A stretch of 64,000 nucleotides of DNA from Streptomyces adelaidensis (GTDB taxonomy: Bacteria > Actinomycetota > Actinomycetes > Streptomycetales > Streptomycetaceae). The stretch's first letter is position 1; each line of letters starts with the position of its first letter. A program made the translations under genes and the position numbers. The stretch is from positions 124,001-188,000 of the forward strand of contig NZ_JAEMUX010000004.1 of assembly GCF_016598475.1 (NCBI RefSeq), written 5' to 3'. A model generated the notes under the pieces. The model was not told where the DNA came from. It saw only the letters and a program-made list of their open reading frames with translations, and searched no databases. Positions 16,520 to 25,617 of the stretch are shown piece after piece.

Positions 16520-18583
16520 GTGAGCGAGAACCACAGCAAGGCCCGCCACCGCAGAAGAAGGACCGCCCTCGCGGCCGGAGTCCCCCTCACCCTCGCCGCC
16601 GCCGGAACCATGGCCTACGGCACGGTCTTCGGCGTCTTCGGCGAGGACGCCCAGCCGAAGGCCGCCGCCGCGGCCGCCGCCCCGGCCTGGGCCACCGCGA
16701 CCGCCGACGGCTTCGCATCCGTCAACGCCCTGGGCCAGAACGGCACCTACGGCGGCCGGGACGGCCGGACCGTCACCGTGAAGACTCTCGCCGACCTGGA
16801 GAAGTACGCGACCGCCGCCGAGCCGTACGTCATCGTGGTGGCCGCGACGATCGACATGAACCCGGTGGGCAAGGAGATCAAGGTTGCCTCCGACAAGACG
16901 ATCGTCGGCTCGGGGACCTCGGGCCACATCGTCGGCGGCGGCTTCTTCCTCGGCTCGGGCGTCCACAACGTCATCATCCGCAATCTGACGATCCGTGACG
17001 CCTACCAGGGCACCTGGAACGACAAGGACCACGACTTCGACGCGATCCAGATGGACGGCGCCCACCACGTCTGGATCGACCACAACGACCTGCGGCACAT
17101 GGCGGACGGTCTCATCGACAGCCGCAAGGACACCACCTACGTCACGGTGTCCTGGAACAAGCTGAGCCAGAACAACAAGACCTTCGGCATCGGCTGGACC
17201 ACGAACACCACCGCCGACCTGACGATCCACCACAACTGGTTCCGCGAGACCGAACAGCGCAACCCCTCCACCGACAACGTCGCCCACGCGCACCTGTACA
17301 ACAACTTCCTGGAGGACGTGTCCGGCACGGACATCACCTCGTCGTACGGCAACTACGCGCGCGGCAACACGAAGATGGTCCTGGAGAACAGCTACTTCCA
17401 GGGCATGCGGAACCCGGTCACCAAGGACTCCACGGCCACGCTGGTCCAGCGCGGCAACGTCTTCTCCGGCACCTCCGGCCGCAACGAGAGCGGCGGCACG
17501 GCCTTCGACCCGAAGACGTACTACAGCTACACCCTCGACAAGACGGCCGACGTGCCCGCGCTCCTCAAGTCCGGTACGGGGCCCAGGAGTTCGATCGGTA
17601 CGACGGCCACGACCACGGCCGCCGCGGCCACCACGCTCACCGTCGCCAAGGACGGCAGCGGCCAGTACACCAGCGTGCAGAAGGCCGTCGATGCCGTGCC
17701 CGCGAACAACGCCTCGCGGGTGGTGATCTCGGTGAAGCCGGGCACGTACCGGGAGCTCGTGAAGGTCCCCGCCAACAAGCCGCACGTCACCATCCAGGGC
17801 TCGGGCGGCAGCCGCAAGGACACCACGATCGTGTACGGCAACGCCTCCGGCATGCAGAAGCCGGACGGCTCCGGCACCTACGGCACCCCGGGCAGCGCGA
17901 CCATGTCCGTCCAGTCCGACGACTCCCAGGTCCGCAACCTGACCGTCACCAACGACTTCGACGAGAAGGCCAACCAGTCCCTCTCCGGACACCAGGCGGT
18001 GGCGCTGCTGACACAGGCCGACCGGATCGTCCTCGACGGGATCATCGTCAACGGCGACCAGGACACCCTGGAGCTGGAGACGGCCGCCAAGGACAAGCTC
18101 GGCCGGGTCTACCTCACCAACTCCTACGTCACGGGGAACGTCGATTTCATCTTCGGCCGGGCCACGGTGGTCGTCGACAAGTCGGTCATCACCCTGAAGA
18201 AGCGCTGGGACGGCACGTCCGCCGGGTACATCACCGCGCCCAGCACACCCGCCAACCGCAAGGGCATCCTGATCAACCGGTCCACCGTCAACGGTGACGT
18301 GTCCTCGGCGAGCTTCTTCCTGGGCCGCAACTGGCACCCCGGCGGCGACACGACCGTCGACCCGCAGGCCACGGTCCGCAACTCCACCCTCAGCGCCGCG
18401 ATCAAGTCCACGCCCTGGTCCGACATGGGCGGTTTCTCCTGGAAGGACGACCGCTTCGCCGAGTACAAGAACACCGGAGCGGGCGCGGGCAGCGCGAGCG
18501 GCAACCGCCCGCAGCTGACGGACGCGCAGGCCGCCGACCAGGAGGTCGCGGACTGGCTGGGCGACTGGACGCCGAGCGCCTGA
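16520..18583 (+). CDS. Secreted bifunctional pectate lyase (PL1) / pectin methylesterase (CE8)
   Basis: The 687-residue exoenzyme degrades pectin. After an N-terminal export signal, about residues 45-355 form a PL1 pectate lyase: DHDFDAIQMDGAHHVWIDHN for Ca2+ and substrate, NWFRETEQRNPS with the catalytic Arg region, and AHLYNNFLEDV. A Thr/Ala linker (about 355-375) leads to a CE8 methylesterase: DGSGQYTSVQKAVDAVP, SGHQAVALL, GDQDTLE (acid Asp), GNVDFIFG (nucleophile Asp) and FLGRNWHPGG (Arg). Fusing de-esterification and cleavage in one chain lets it process methylated pectin. GTG start. A strong hairpin follows. Confidence 0.93.
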   Translation: MSENHSKARHRRRRTALAAGVPLTLAAAGTMAYGTVFGVFGEDAQPKAAAAAAAPAWATATADGFASVNALGQNGTYGGRDGRTVTVKTLADLEKYATAAEPYVIVVAATIDMNPVGKEIKVASDKTIVGSGTSGHIVGGGFFLGSGVHNVIIRNLTIRDAYQGTWNDKDHDFDAIQMDGAHHVWIDHNDLRHMADGLIDSRKDTTYVTVSWNKLSQNNKTFGIGWTTNTTADLTIHHNWFRETEQRNPSTDNVAHAHLYNNFLEDVSGTDITSSYGNYARGNTKMVLENSYFQGMRNPVTKDSTATLVQRGNVFSGTSGRNESGGTAFDPKTYYSYTLDKTADVPALLKSGTGPRSSIGTTATTTAAAATTLTVAKDGSGQYTSVQKAVDAVPANNASRVVISVKPGTYRELVKVPANKPHVTIQGSGGSRKDTTIVYGNASGMQKPDGSGTYGTPGSATMSVQSDDSQVRNLTVTNDFDEKANQSLSGHQAVALLTQADRIVLDGIIVNGDQDTLELETAAKDKLGRVYLTNSYVTGNVDFIFGRATVVVDKSVITLKKRWDGTSAGYITAPSTPANRKGILINRSTVNGDVSSASFFLGRNWHPGGDTTVDPQATVRNSTLSAAIKSTPWSDMGGFSWKDDRFAEYKNTGAGAGSASGNRPQLTDAQAADQEVADWLGDWTPSA

Positions 18584-18602
18584 CACCGCCACGCGCACAA
18601 CG

Positions 18603-18653
18603 GGAGACGCACCGCCCCGGTTTCTGTTATCGCCGCCGGGCCGGTGCGTCTCC
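18603..18653. terminator. Terminator hairpin after the pectinolytic gene
   Basis: GGAGACGCACCG (18603-18614) pairs perfectly with CGGTGCGTCTCC (18642-18653) around a 27-nt GC-rich loop that can itself partly pair. It lies 20 bp after the stop codon and 74 bp before the next gene. Confidence 0.75.
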
Positions 18654-18726
18654 TGTTCGTAGCCCCCCGCGCGGGCCGACGCGAGCGCGAGCTACGACCC
18701 GTACCCGAGACCTGAGGACCTCCAAC

Positions 18727-20211
18727 GTGACAGCACAGATCAGCCGCCGGAGCATGCTGAAGATCGCCGGAACCGCCGCGACAGCGGCCGGGATCGGCGT
18801 CGGCACGGGCGCGGTGGCGACACCGGCCGCGGCGGCGGGCGGCGCGTACGCGCACCCCGGTCTGCTCCACACCAAGGCGGACCTGGCCCGTATGGCGGCC
18901 AAGGTGAAGGCGGGCGCCCAGCCCTACACGGCGGGCTTCGCCAAGCTGACCGCCAACGCCCACGCACAGAGCTCCTGGACACCCCGCCCGGCCGCCACGG
19001 TCTACCGGGGCGGGGGCTCCCCGCAGAACTACGCCGCGCTCTACAAGGACATCCACGCCGCCTACCAGAACGCCCTGCGCTGGCACATCACCGGCGAGGG
19101 GGCGCACGCCGACACCGCCGTGAACATCCTCAACACCTGGTCGGGGACGCTGACCAGTGTGCAGGGCAGTGCCGACCGGTTCCTCGCGGCGGGCCTGTAC
19201 GGCTACCAGTTCGCCAACGCCGCCGAACTCGTCCGTGACCACGCCGACTTCGAGCTGGACCGGTTCAAGACCATGCTGAGCGAGGTCTTCGCACCGCTCA
19301 GCGACGACTTCCTGGCGAACCACAACGGCGCGGTCGTCACCAACTACTGGCCCAACTGGGACCTCGCCAACATGGCCTGCGTCCTGGCCACCGGCATCTT
19401 CTGCGACGACAAGGCGCAGGTCGCCCGCGCCGTCGACTACTTCAAGGACGGCGAGGGCCTCGGCGCCGTCAAGAAGGCCATCCCCGTCGTGCACGACGAC
19501 GGCCTCGCCGAATGGCTGGAGGCCGGCCGCGACCAGGGCCACGCCCTGCTCGGCGTCGGCCTGATGGGCACCTTCTGCGAGATGGCCTGGAACCAGGGCA
19601 TCGACCTGTACGGCTACGACGACAACCGCTTCCTCAAGGGCGCCCAGTACGTGGCCAAGTGGAGCATGGGCGACAACGTGGCCTACACGGCCAACACCCG
19701 CGCCAAGGGCGCGGTCAACGGCTGGTCCGGCCGGGAGACCGCCGCCGACGCGGCCGGCGTCGACCAGAACATGACCCGCCCCATCTGGGCCATGATCGCC
19801 AACCACTACACCAAGCGCCGGGGCCTCGACGCCTCGTACCTCACCCGGATCGCGGCCAAGGCGGCCCCCGAGGGCGGTGGCGGCGACTACGGCCCCAACA
19901 GCGGCGGCTACGACCAACTCGGCTTCGGCACCCTGGCGTTCACCCGGGACAAGGCCACGGCCGCCGAGGCGGGCGCGTCGCCGTCGGCGTCCACCACCAC
20001 GTCCGGCTCGGGCACCACCTCGAAGAAGGGTGCCTCGTCGGCCGACCCGTCCGCCTCCGCGAGCGCGCAGGGCGGCCGGAGCGAGGACCTGGCCGCGACC
20101 GGCACCTCCGACTTCCCGGCCTGGACCGCCGCGGGCGGCGTCGCGGCCCTCGCGGGCGGCCTGCTCCTGCTGCGCCGCCGCAACCGCTCGGGCGGCGGCC
20201 CCACCGCCTGA
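18727..20211 (+). CDS. Secreted, wall-anchored alginate-lyase-family polysaccharide lyase
   Basis: The 494-residue protein begins with a Tat-like signal (QISRRSMLKIAG) and cleaves near ATPAAAAGG. The body is an (alpha/alpha) alginate_lyase-family domain: HPGLLHTKADLARM, NILNTWSGTL, TNYWPNWDLANMACVLATG, EWLEAGRDQGHALLGVGLMG. The C-terminus has a Ser/Thr-rich spacer, then LAATG (20089-20103), a hydrophobic helix and RRRNR. This is the sorting signal used by Streptomyces class E sortases, which recognise LAxTG. It probably acts on an uronate-containing polymer at the cell surface. Adjacent to the pectinolytic gene on the same strand but separated by a hairpin. Confidence 0.85.
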   Translation: MTAQISRRSMLKIAGTAATAAGIGVGTGAVATPAAAAGGAYAHPGLLHTKADLARMAAKVKAGAQPYTAGFAKLTANAHAQSSWTPRPAATVYRGGGSPQNYAALYKDIHAAYQNALRWHITGEGAHADTAVNILNTWSGTLTSVQGSADRFLAAGLYGYQFANAAELVRDHADFELDRFKTMLSEVFAPLSDDFLANHNGAVVTNYWPNWDLANMACVLATGIFCDDKAQVARAVDYFKDGEGLGAVKKAIPVVHDDGLAEWLEAGRDQGHALLGVGLMGTFCEMAWNQGIDLYGYDDNRFLKGAQYVAKWSMGDNVAYTANTRAKGAVNGWSGRETAADAAGVDQNMTRPIWAMIANHYTKRRGLDASYLTRIAAKAAPEGGGGDYGPNSGGYDQLGFGTLAFTRDKATAAEAGASPSASTTTSGSGTTSKKGASSADPSASASAQGGRSEDLAATGTSDFPAWTAAGGVAALAGGLLLLRRRNRSGGGPTA

Positions 20212-20257
20212 CGGCCACGCAACGTCCTCGCAACCTGGCGAGGCGTTCACTGCGGCC

Positions 20258-20632
20258 ATGGATGTGGTCCCACGCGTAGAACTGACCCCCGCGGCCGCCG
20301 ATCTCGTACGGCGGCTGCGGGCGGCCCACGGCCCGTTGATGTTCCACCAGTCGGGCGGCTGCTGCGACGGCAGCGCCCCCATGTGCTATCCGGACGGCGA
20401 GTTCCGTACGGGAAACTCGGACATCCTCCTCGCGGAGCTGGCTGTCGACGGAGTCGGTGAGACGGTCGGGTTCTGGATGTCCCGCAGCCAGTACCAGGCG
20501 TGGAGCCACACCCGGCTGATCGTCGACGTCGTACCGGGCCGGGGCAGTGGTTTCTCCCTGGAGGCACCCGAAGGGGTACGTTTTCTGATCCGTTCCCGCG
20601 TCGTCGAGGCCGACCCGCCACCCGGCCCGTAG
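20258..20632 (+). CDS. DUF779 family protein
   Basis: The 124-residue protein matches the DUF779 pattern: VELTPAAADLVRRLRAAHGP, MFHQSGGCCDGSAPMCY with a conserved Cys pair, ILLAELAVDGV and FWMSRSQYQAWSHTRLIVDV. In many actinobacteria such proteins are encoded near acetaldehyde or aldehyde dehydrogenases, but none is adjacent here. Function unknown; the Cys-rich motif suggests metal or redox binding. The ATG at 20258 is chosen because homology begins there. Confidence 0.85.
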   Translation: MDVVPRVELTPAAADLVRRLRAAHGPLMFHQSGGCCDGSAPMCYPDGEFRTGNSDILLAELAVDGVGETVGFWMSRSQYQAWSHTRLIVDVVPGRGSGFSLEAPEGVRFLIRSRVVEADPPPGP

Positions 20633-20689
20633 TCGTCTGGTGCACTTCCCCTGAGTCCTGAAACAGTTGACGAGACATCAGGGGGCACC

Positions 20690-21916
20690 GTGACACGTCG
20701 TGGCGGACGGCTCAGAACGGTACTGACGGTTCTCTCGGCGTGGAGTGTGCTGGCCGGCGCGGCCCTCGTGGGGGCGGCACCGGCCAGTGGCGCGCCCGGG
20801 GCCGTCGTCCTCGCTCCCGGCATCGAGTACAGCCGGTTCGACATCCAGGCGGCCGAAGGTGTGGCGCACGCGCATGTCCTGAGCGTCGATCTGCGCAGCC
20901 GTCAGGTGGGCGTCGGGCTGCTGTACCCGGGAAAGGTGGCCGCGCGGGCGACCGTGTCCCGGCTGGCCGCCTCGGCGGGCGCGGTGGCCGGTGTCAACGG
21001 TGACTTCTTCAACATCACCGAGACCCAGCATCCCGGCATCGCGGCCACGGGAGCGCCGGTCGGCCCGGCGATCGCACTCGGGCACGCGCTCAAGGCCGCC
21101 GTCCCGAACGGCCAGCGCTTCGGTCCGGCCCTGCCGCCCGGCACCACCACCAAGGACGTACTGGGAGTCACCGCCGACGGCACGGCCCGCCTCGACAGCA
21201 TCGCCCTCGACGGTTCCGTCACCACCGGCGAGGGCGATCTTCCGCTCGGGGGCCTCAACCAGTACGCCCTGCCCGTCGGTTCCGTCGGGGCCTTCACCTC
21301 GGACTGGGGCACCGTCTCCCGGCTGCGCGCCGTCTGCGGCACGGACAGCGACCGGGGGGCGCCGTGCGGCACCGACACGCATGAGGTGCTGGTCGCCGAC
21401 GGCCGCGTCGTCAGCTCCGCCGACGCGCCCGGCAGCGGGGCCATCGAGCCCGGCACCACGGTGCTCGTCGGCCGCGAGACAGGCGCCCAGCGGTTGCGCG
21501 ACCTCTCCCCCGGCGACCCGGTCCAGGTACGCCACCGCCTGATCGCGTCAACCACCCGCTCCCCGTACACCTTCGCACTCGGCGGCTACCCGGTCCTCCG
21601 CGGCGGCCTGCCCCTCCCCGGCCTCGACGCCACCACCTCAGCGGTCCGCACCGCCGCCGGCATCGCCGACGGCGGCCACCGTCTCCTGCTCCTCGCCCTC
21701 GACGGCGCCGCCGCGTACCGCACGGGGTTGACCATCGCCGAAGTGGCCGACACCATGCGTGACTTGGGCTCCACGGAAGCCTTCAGCCTCGACGGCGGCG
21801 GCTCCTCCACCCTGGTCGCCCGCGCCCCCGGCGCCGCCCTGACCGTACGCAACCACCCAAGCGGCGGGGCGGAACGCCCGGTCCCGAACGGAATCGGAGT
21901 CTTCACCAAGCCCTGA
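20690..21916 (+). CDS. Secreted phosphodiester glycosidase family protein (NAGPA domain)
   Basis: The 408-residue protein has a signal peptide (RTVLTVLSAWSVLAGAALVG, cleavage near APASGAPG) and a NAGPA/DUF2233 domain with the hallmarks GVNGDFFNITE, HALKAAVPNG and FSLDGGGSSTLVAR. Family members hydrolyse phosphodiester-linked sugars such as GlcNAc-1-phosphodiester. The bacterial substrate is uncertain but is probably a wall polymer or exopolysaccharide. GTG start after a GGGGG tract. Ends at a compact terminator. Confidence 0.87.
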   Translation: MTRRGGRLRTVLTVLSAWSVLAGAALVGAAPASGAPGAVVLAPGIEYSRFDIQAAEGVAHAHVLSVDLRSRQVGVGLLYPGKVAARATVSRLAASAGAVAGVNGDFFNITETQHPGIAATGAPVGPAIALGHALKAAVPNGQRFGPALPPGTTTKDVLGVTADGTARLDSIALDGSVTTGEGDLPLGGLNQYALPVGSVGAFTSDWGTVSRLRAVCGTDSDRGAPCGTDTHEVLVADGRVVSSADAPGSGAIEPGTTVLVGRETGAQRLRDLSPGDPVQVRHRLIASTTRSPYTFALGGYPVLRGGLPLPGLDATTSAVRTAAGIADGGHRLLLLALDGAAAYRTGLTIAEVADTMRDLGSTEAFSLDGGGSSTLVARAPGAALTVRNHPSGGAERPVPNGIGVFTKP

Positions 21917-21940
21917 CGCCGACCCGAGACTTTCCTCGCC

Positions 21941-21957
21941 CCGGGGCTCCGCCCCGG
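21941..21957. terminator. Terminator hairpin CCGGGGC-TCC-GCCCCGG
   Basis: A 7-bp stem with a 3-nt loop is followed by TTT (21958-21960). It lies between the phosphodiester glycosidase and the convergent small membrane-protein gene. Confidence 0.75.
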
Positions 21958-21975
21958 TTTCAGCCCGTCCGGCGT

Positions 21976-22170
21976 TTACGGCTTGAGGCTGCTCACAATG
22001 TCCGCCGTCGCCGTCAGCCCGTTGTGGATGGTCGGCGCGAGACTCGTACTGGCCATGTAGAACCCGAGCAGCACACACACCGCCGCATGCGACGGCTTCA
22101 ACGTCCCGTTGCGCATGAAGACCACCGCCAGAACCACGAGCAACAGCACCACAGAGATGGAAATGGCCAT
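21976..22170 (-). CDS. Conserved small membrane protein, 64 aa
   Basis: The protein begins MAISISVVLLLVVLAVVFM, a full TM helix, then RNGTLKPSHAAVCVLLGFYM and STSLAPTIHNGLTATADIVS. This resembles a small actinobacterial family with a short basic stretch and a second amphipathic helix. I recognise the pattern but know no assigned function. The start ATG at 22170 is chosen because longer in-frame extension is not conserved-looking. Confidence 0.75.
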   Translation of the reverse strand: MAISISVVLLLVVLAVVFMRNGTLKPSHAAVCVLLGFYMASTSLAPTIHNGLTATADIVSSLKP

Positions 22171-22273
22171 CGTCAACCTCCTCCGCCACGCCCACTTCGC
22201 GGCATTCGGCCGCAAGTGTGACGCAGCGAAGGGCCCATCCGTGCGGCTGACGTGTCCGCCGAACGTGTGGTGT

Positions 22274-23137
22274 CTACGCCGACCGGTAGGCGTCGAGGAA
22301 CGCCTCGAGCCCGGCCAGGTCATCCGTGTTGAGGAAGTCCACGTCCGCCCCGGCCAACTCACCCCACAGCGCGTCCCGCCCCGCCCCCGCCAGATCCGGC
22401 GTCGCCCAGAACCGCACCCGCTGCCCCCGCCCATGCGCCGTCGACACGATCGTCCGCAGCTTGGCACGCTCGGCGTCCGGGAACGGACCGACACCCTGCC
22501 AGGTGAAGTTGAGCAGCCAGTTGTCGGAGATCAGCGGGATGAAGGAGGCGGGCGCCGCGCCGCCGAGGTCGGCGAGCCGGCCGTCGTAGAAGGCGCGCCG
22601 CACGGTCTGCGCCGCCATGGGGACGCGGGCGGCCCGGTCACCGGAGATCACGGCGGTGACGGCACCGGGGCGCACCCGGCCGTTCGCGTACGTCGTGAAG
22701 AGGTGCCGGTGGCGCCGCAGGTGGCGGTCGAGTTCGAGGTATGTCGACGAGCCCTCGGTCTTGATGTCTATGAGGAGTTGCAGCGGCTTGCGCTGCCCCC
22801 GGTACACCGAGCCGTGGTTGGCCCGGACGCGGGCGGCGAGCGGGTCGAGGTAGAGGGATTCGAGGGTGCGGGTCGGGTCGAGGCCGGTGGCGTCGTGGGC
22901 GACGAGAAGTTGGTCGCCGACGAGGAAGATGTCGGCCTCGACACTGCCGAAGCGGTGGTCGAGGGCGTCGAGGAGCGGCCGCGGGTGCTCGTAGTCGTTG
23001 TGCGCGTGGGCCCGCCACAACGGACGCGGCCGGTGCTTCCGCTCGCCGGCGAGCGCACGCGTGGCGGGCAGGGCGACCGAGCCCGCGAGGGCGGCGCCGA
23101 GGGTGGTGAGGGCTCTGCGACGGGTGGTGAGGGCCAT
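22274..23137 (-). CDS. Secreted PI-PLC/GDPD-like phosphodiesterase-family protein
   Basis: The 287-residue protein has an N-terminal signal with a Tat-like TTRRRALTTLG and a PLC-like TIM-barrel phosphodiesterase domain resembling the AIM6/GDPD group. Visible motifs are WRAHAHNDYEHPRPLLDAL (catalytic His region), GSVEADIFLVGDQLLVAHD (metal-binding Glu/Asp) and LQLLIDIKTEG. The C-terminal barrel ends in RVRFWATPD and VDFLNTDDLAGL. Probably a secreted phosphodiesterase on lipid- or glycerol-linked phosphodiesters; the substrate is unproven. Confidence 0.8.
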   Translation of the reverse strand: MALTTRRRALTTLGAALAGSVALPATRALAGERKHRPRPLWRAHAHNDYEHPRPLLDALDHRFGSVEADIFLVGDQLLVAHDATGLDPTRTLESLYLDPLAARVRANHGSVYRGQRKPLQLLIDIKTEGSSTYLELDRHLRRHRHLFTTYANGRVRPGAVTAVISGDRAARVPMAAQTVRRAFYDGRLADLGGAAPASFIPLISDNWLLNFTWQGVGPFPDAERAKLRTIVSTAHGRGQRVRFWATPDLAGAGRDALWGELAGADVDFLNTDDLAGLEAFLDAYRSA

Positions 23138-23270
23138 GCTCTGCCTCCCGGGTGGGGCCGGTTACGGACTGAAGCGAGTATGCGAGCCGGAAGGGGCGGA
23201 TGAGCAGTGGTGTGCGGGGAGTTGGCCGGGCCGCCGTCGTTCGTTCATATGGGTCGCCTGCGCACATGCG

Positions 23271-23309
23271 AAAGCCCGCCCCAGGAATTCGCCAGGTGGG
23301 GCGGGCTTT
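23271..23309. terminator. Strong terminator after the acyl-CoA dehydrogenase operon
   Basis: AAAGCCCGCCCC (23271-23282) and GGGGCGGGCTTT (23298-23309) form a perfect 12-bp stem with a 15-nt loop. On the minus strand it sits 24 bp downstream of the last operon gene, and the stem ends in U-rich sequence. Confidence 0.85.
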
Positions 23310-23332
23310 GCCTGTTCTTCTCCGGCTGTACG

Positions 23333-24436
23333 TCAGGGGGCTCGCAGGTCGACCAGTTCGGCCAGAGCCGCCCGGTGGGCGCCCGCCGTGCCGTACGCGA
23401 TCGAGTCGGTCTTCGCCCGCTTCAGGTAGAGGTGGACGGGGTGCTCCCAGGTCATGCCGATGCCGCCGTGCAGTTGCAGGGCCTCCTCGGCCGCGTGGAC
23501 GGCCACGGGTGCCGCGAAGGCCTGGGCGACGGCGACGGCCACATCGGCGTCCTCGCTGCCGGTGGCGAGCGCGTCGGCCGCGTTCCGGGCGGCAGCCCGG
23601 AGGTTGACGACCTCCAGCCACAGTTGCGCGAGGCGGTGCTTGAGCGCCTGGAAGCCGCCGACGGGCCGGTTGAACTGCTTGCGTTCCTTGAGGTAGCGGA
23701 CCGTCTCGGTCAAGGTCCACTCCGCGAGCCCGAGTTGCTCGGAGGCGAGCAGCCCGGCTCCGGCGCGCAGGGCACGTCGTACGGCGGGTTCGGCGTCGCC
23801 GAGGAGACGGCCGGGCGCCCCGTCGAGGACGATCTTCGCCAGCGGGCGGGTCAGGTCCAGGGACACCTGCGCAGTGATGATCGCGGCCGTCGCGTCCACC
23901 GCGTACAGGCCGCCGTCGTCGGCGGGCACCAGCAGCACATCGGCGGCCGCCGCGTCCGCGATGCCGGTCAACTCGCCGTGCAGGGCCCCGTCCTCGAACC
24001 GTACGACCTTGTAGGCGCTGCCCGCGGGAAGGTTCAGGGCGACCGCGAGGGTGCCGATCCTCCGTCCGGAGGCCAGCTCGGCGAGGAGGTCGGGGGCCTC
24101 ACCGGCCAGCAGGGCCTCGGTAGCGACGACGGCGCTGGTGAGGAAGGGCACCGGGGCGACCGCGCGCCCCAACTCCTCCACGACGACGGCGACTTCGCGG
24201 TGGGTGGCGCCCTGGCCGCCCAGTTCCTCGGGGACGAGCAGGCCGGCCAGGCCCATGCCGTCGGCGAGCAGCTTCCACAGTTCACGGTCGTGCGGGGCGT
24301 CCGACTCGATGCGCGCGATCACGCCCGCCGCGTCGCAGTGGTCGGCCAGCAGGTCGCGGACGGCCGCGCGGAGGGCGTCCTCCTCCTGCGAGTACAGCAG
24401 GTCGGGCTCTGCGCGCTGCGTGGGCTGCGTGCTCAT
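23333..24436 (-). CDS. Acyl-CoA dehydrogenase family protein
   Basis: The 367-residue FAD enzyme of the acyl-CoA dehydrogenase superfamily has an N-terminal helical domain (MGLAGLLVPEELGGQGATHR, VVVEELGRAV), a divergent middle domain, and the C-terminal helical domain (VRYLKERKQFNRPVGGFQAL, LQLHGGIGMTWEHPVHLYLK). It starts at the ATG overlapping the stop of the second dehydrogenase by 4 bp. Actinobacteria often encode such pairs as heteromeric FadE enzymes for bulky substrates; that role is inferred here. Confidence 0.9.
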   Translation of the reverse strand: MSTQPTQRAEPDLLYSQEEDALRAAVRDLLADHCDAAGVIARIESDAPHDRELWKLLADGMGLAGLLVPEELGGQGATHREVAVVVEELGRAVAPVPFLTSAVVATEALLAGEAPDLLAELASGRRIGTLAVALNLPAGSAYKVVRFEDGALHGELTGIADAAAADVLLVPADDGGLYAVDATAAIITAQVSLDLTRPLAKIVLDGAPGRLLGDAEPAVRRALRAGAGLLASEQLGLAEWTLTETVRYLKERKQFNRPVGGFQALKHRLAQLWLEVVNLRAAARNAADALATGSEDADVAVAVAQAFAAPVAVHAAEEALQLHGGIGMTWEHPVHLYLKRAKTDSIAYGTAGAHRAALAELVDLRAP

Positions 24437-25617
24437 CGGGCGAGGTCCTTCCAGGGGACGTCCTTGTCGGTGCGCGGTTCGGAGGGCAGGCCCAGGACGC
24501 GCTCGGCGACGATGTTCAGCAGGACCTCGGTGGTCCCGCCCTCGATGCTGTTGCCCTTGGAGCGGAGGTAGCGGTAGCCGGCGTCGCGGCCGACGAAGTC
24601 GACGAGCTCCGGGCGCCGCATGGTCCAGTCGTCGTACAACAGGCCTTCCTCGCCCCGGAGTTCGACCTCCAGGCCGCTGATCTCCTGGTTGAGGCGGGCG
24701 AAGGCGAGCTTCATGCCGGCGCCCTCGGGGCCGGGCTGGCCGGCGACGAGTTGCTGGCGCAGCCGTTCCGCCGTGAGCCGGGCGGCCTCGGCCTCGACCC
24801 AGAGCTTCAGGAGCCGCTGGTGGAGGTCGTGGGTGCGCAGTTCGGGGCGTTCGCGCCAGGTCCTGGCGACCGGGCCGATCATGCCGCCCTCGCGGGGCAG
24901 CCGCATACCGCCGATGGCGACGCGTTCGTTGTTGAGCGTGGTCTGCGCGACCTTCCAGCCGTCGCCGACCTCGCCGAGGCGGCGCGCGTCCGGGATGCGG
25001 ACGCCGGTGATGAACACCTCGTTGAACTCGGCCTCGCCGGTGACCTGGCGCAGCGGCCGTACCTCGACGCCGGGGTCGGTCATGTCGCAGATGAAGTAGG
25101 TGATGCCCCGGTGCTTGGGCACGTCCGGGTCGGTGCGGGCGATGAGGATGGCCCAGCGGGCGACGTGCGCGCTGGAGGTCCACACCTTCTGCCCGTTGAC
25201 GACCCAGTCGCCGTCGCCCTCCCGCACGGCACGGGTGCCGAGCGCGGCCAGGTCGGATCCGGCGCCGGGTTCGCTGAAGAGCTGGCACCAGACCTCCTCG
25301 CCCGTCCACAGGGGCCGCAGGTACTGGCGCTTCTGCTCCTCCGTGCCGTAGGCGAGGATCGTCGGCGCGGCCATGCCGAGGCCGATGCCGATGCGGCGCG
25401 GGTCGTTGTCGGGGGCGCCTTCCGCCTCCAGATCCGCGTCCACCACGGCCTGGAGTGAGCGCGGGGCGCCGAGCCCGCCGAGGCCCTCGGGGTAGTGCAC
25501 CCAGGCGAGCCCCGCGTCGAAGCGGGCCCGCAGGAAGTCCAGCCGGTCGGTGTCGGCGGGCGGATACGCGGCCAGCAACTCGGCCGTGCGGCGCCTGAGT
25601 TCAGCTGCGTCGGTCAT
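24433..25617 (-). CDS. Acyl-CoA dehydrogenase family protein (pair partner)
   Basis: The 394-residue paralogue has a clear FAD and substrate domain (EEVWCQLFSEPGAGSDLAAL, WVVNGQKVWTSSAHVARWAI) and the C-terminal motif SIEGGTTEVLLNIVAERVLGLP. It overlaps both neighbours by 4 bp (ATGA), so the three genes form one coupled operon. The arrangement suggests an alpha/beta heteromeric dehydrogenase with the downstream gene. Confidence 0.92.
   Translation of the reverse strand: MTDAAELRRRTAELLAAYPPADTDRLDFLRARFDAGLAWVHYPEGLGGLGAPRSLQAVVDADLEAEGAPDNDPRRIGIGLGMAAPTILAYGTEEQKRQYLRPLWTGEEVWCQLFSEPGAGSDLAALGTRAVREGDGDWVVNGQKVWTSSAHVARWAILIARTDPDVPKHRGITYFICDMTDPGVEVRPLRQVTGEAEFNEVFITGVRIPDARRLGEVGDGWKVAQTTLNNERVAIGGMRLPREGGMIGPVARTWRERPELRTHDLHQRLLKLWVEAEAARLTAERLRQQLVAGQPGPEGAGMKLAFARLNQEISGLEVELRGEEGLLYDDWTMRRPELVDFVGRDAGYRYLRSKGNSIEGGTTEVLLNIVAERVLGLPSEPRTDKDVPWKDLAR

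Noticed and set aside
16421..18598. Minus-strand open frame of 725 codons opposite the pectinolytic gene
   Set aside because: Val/Gly/Arg-rich shadow with no motif, start signal or homology.
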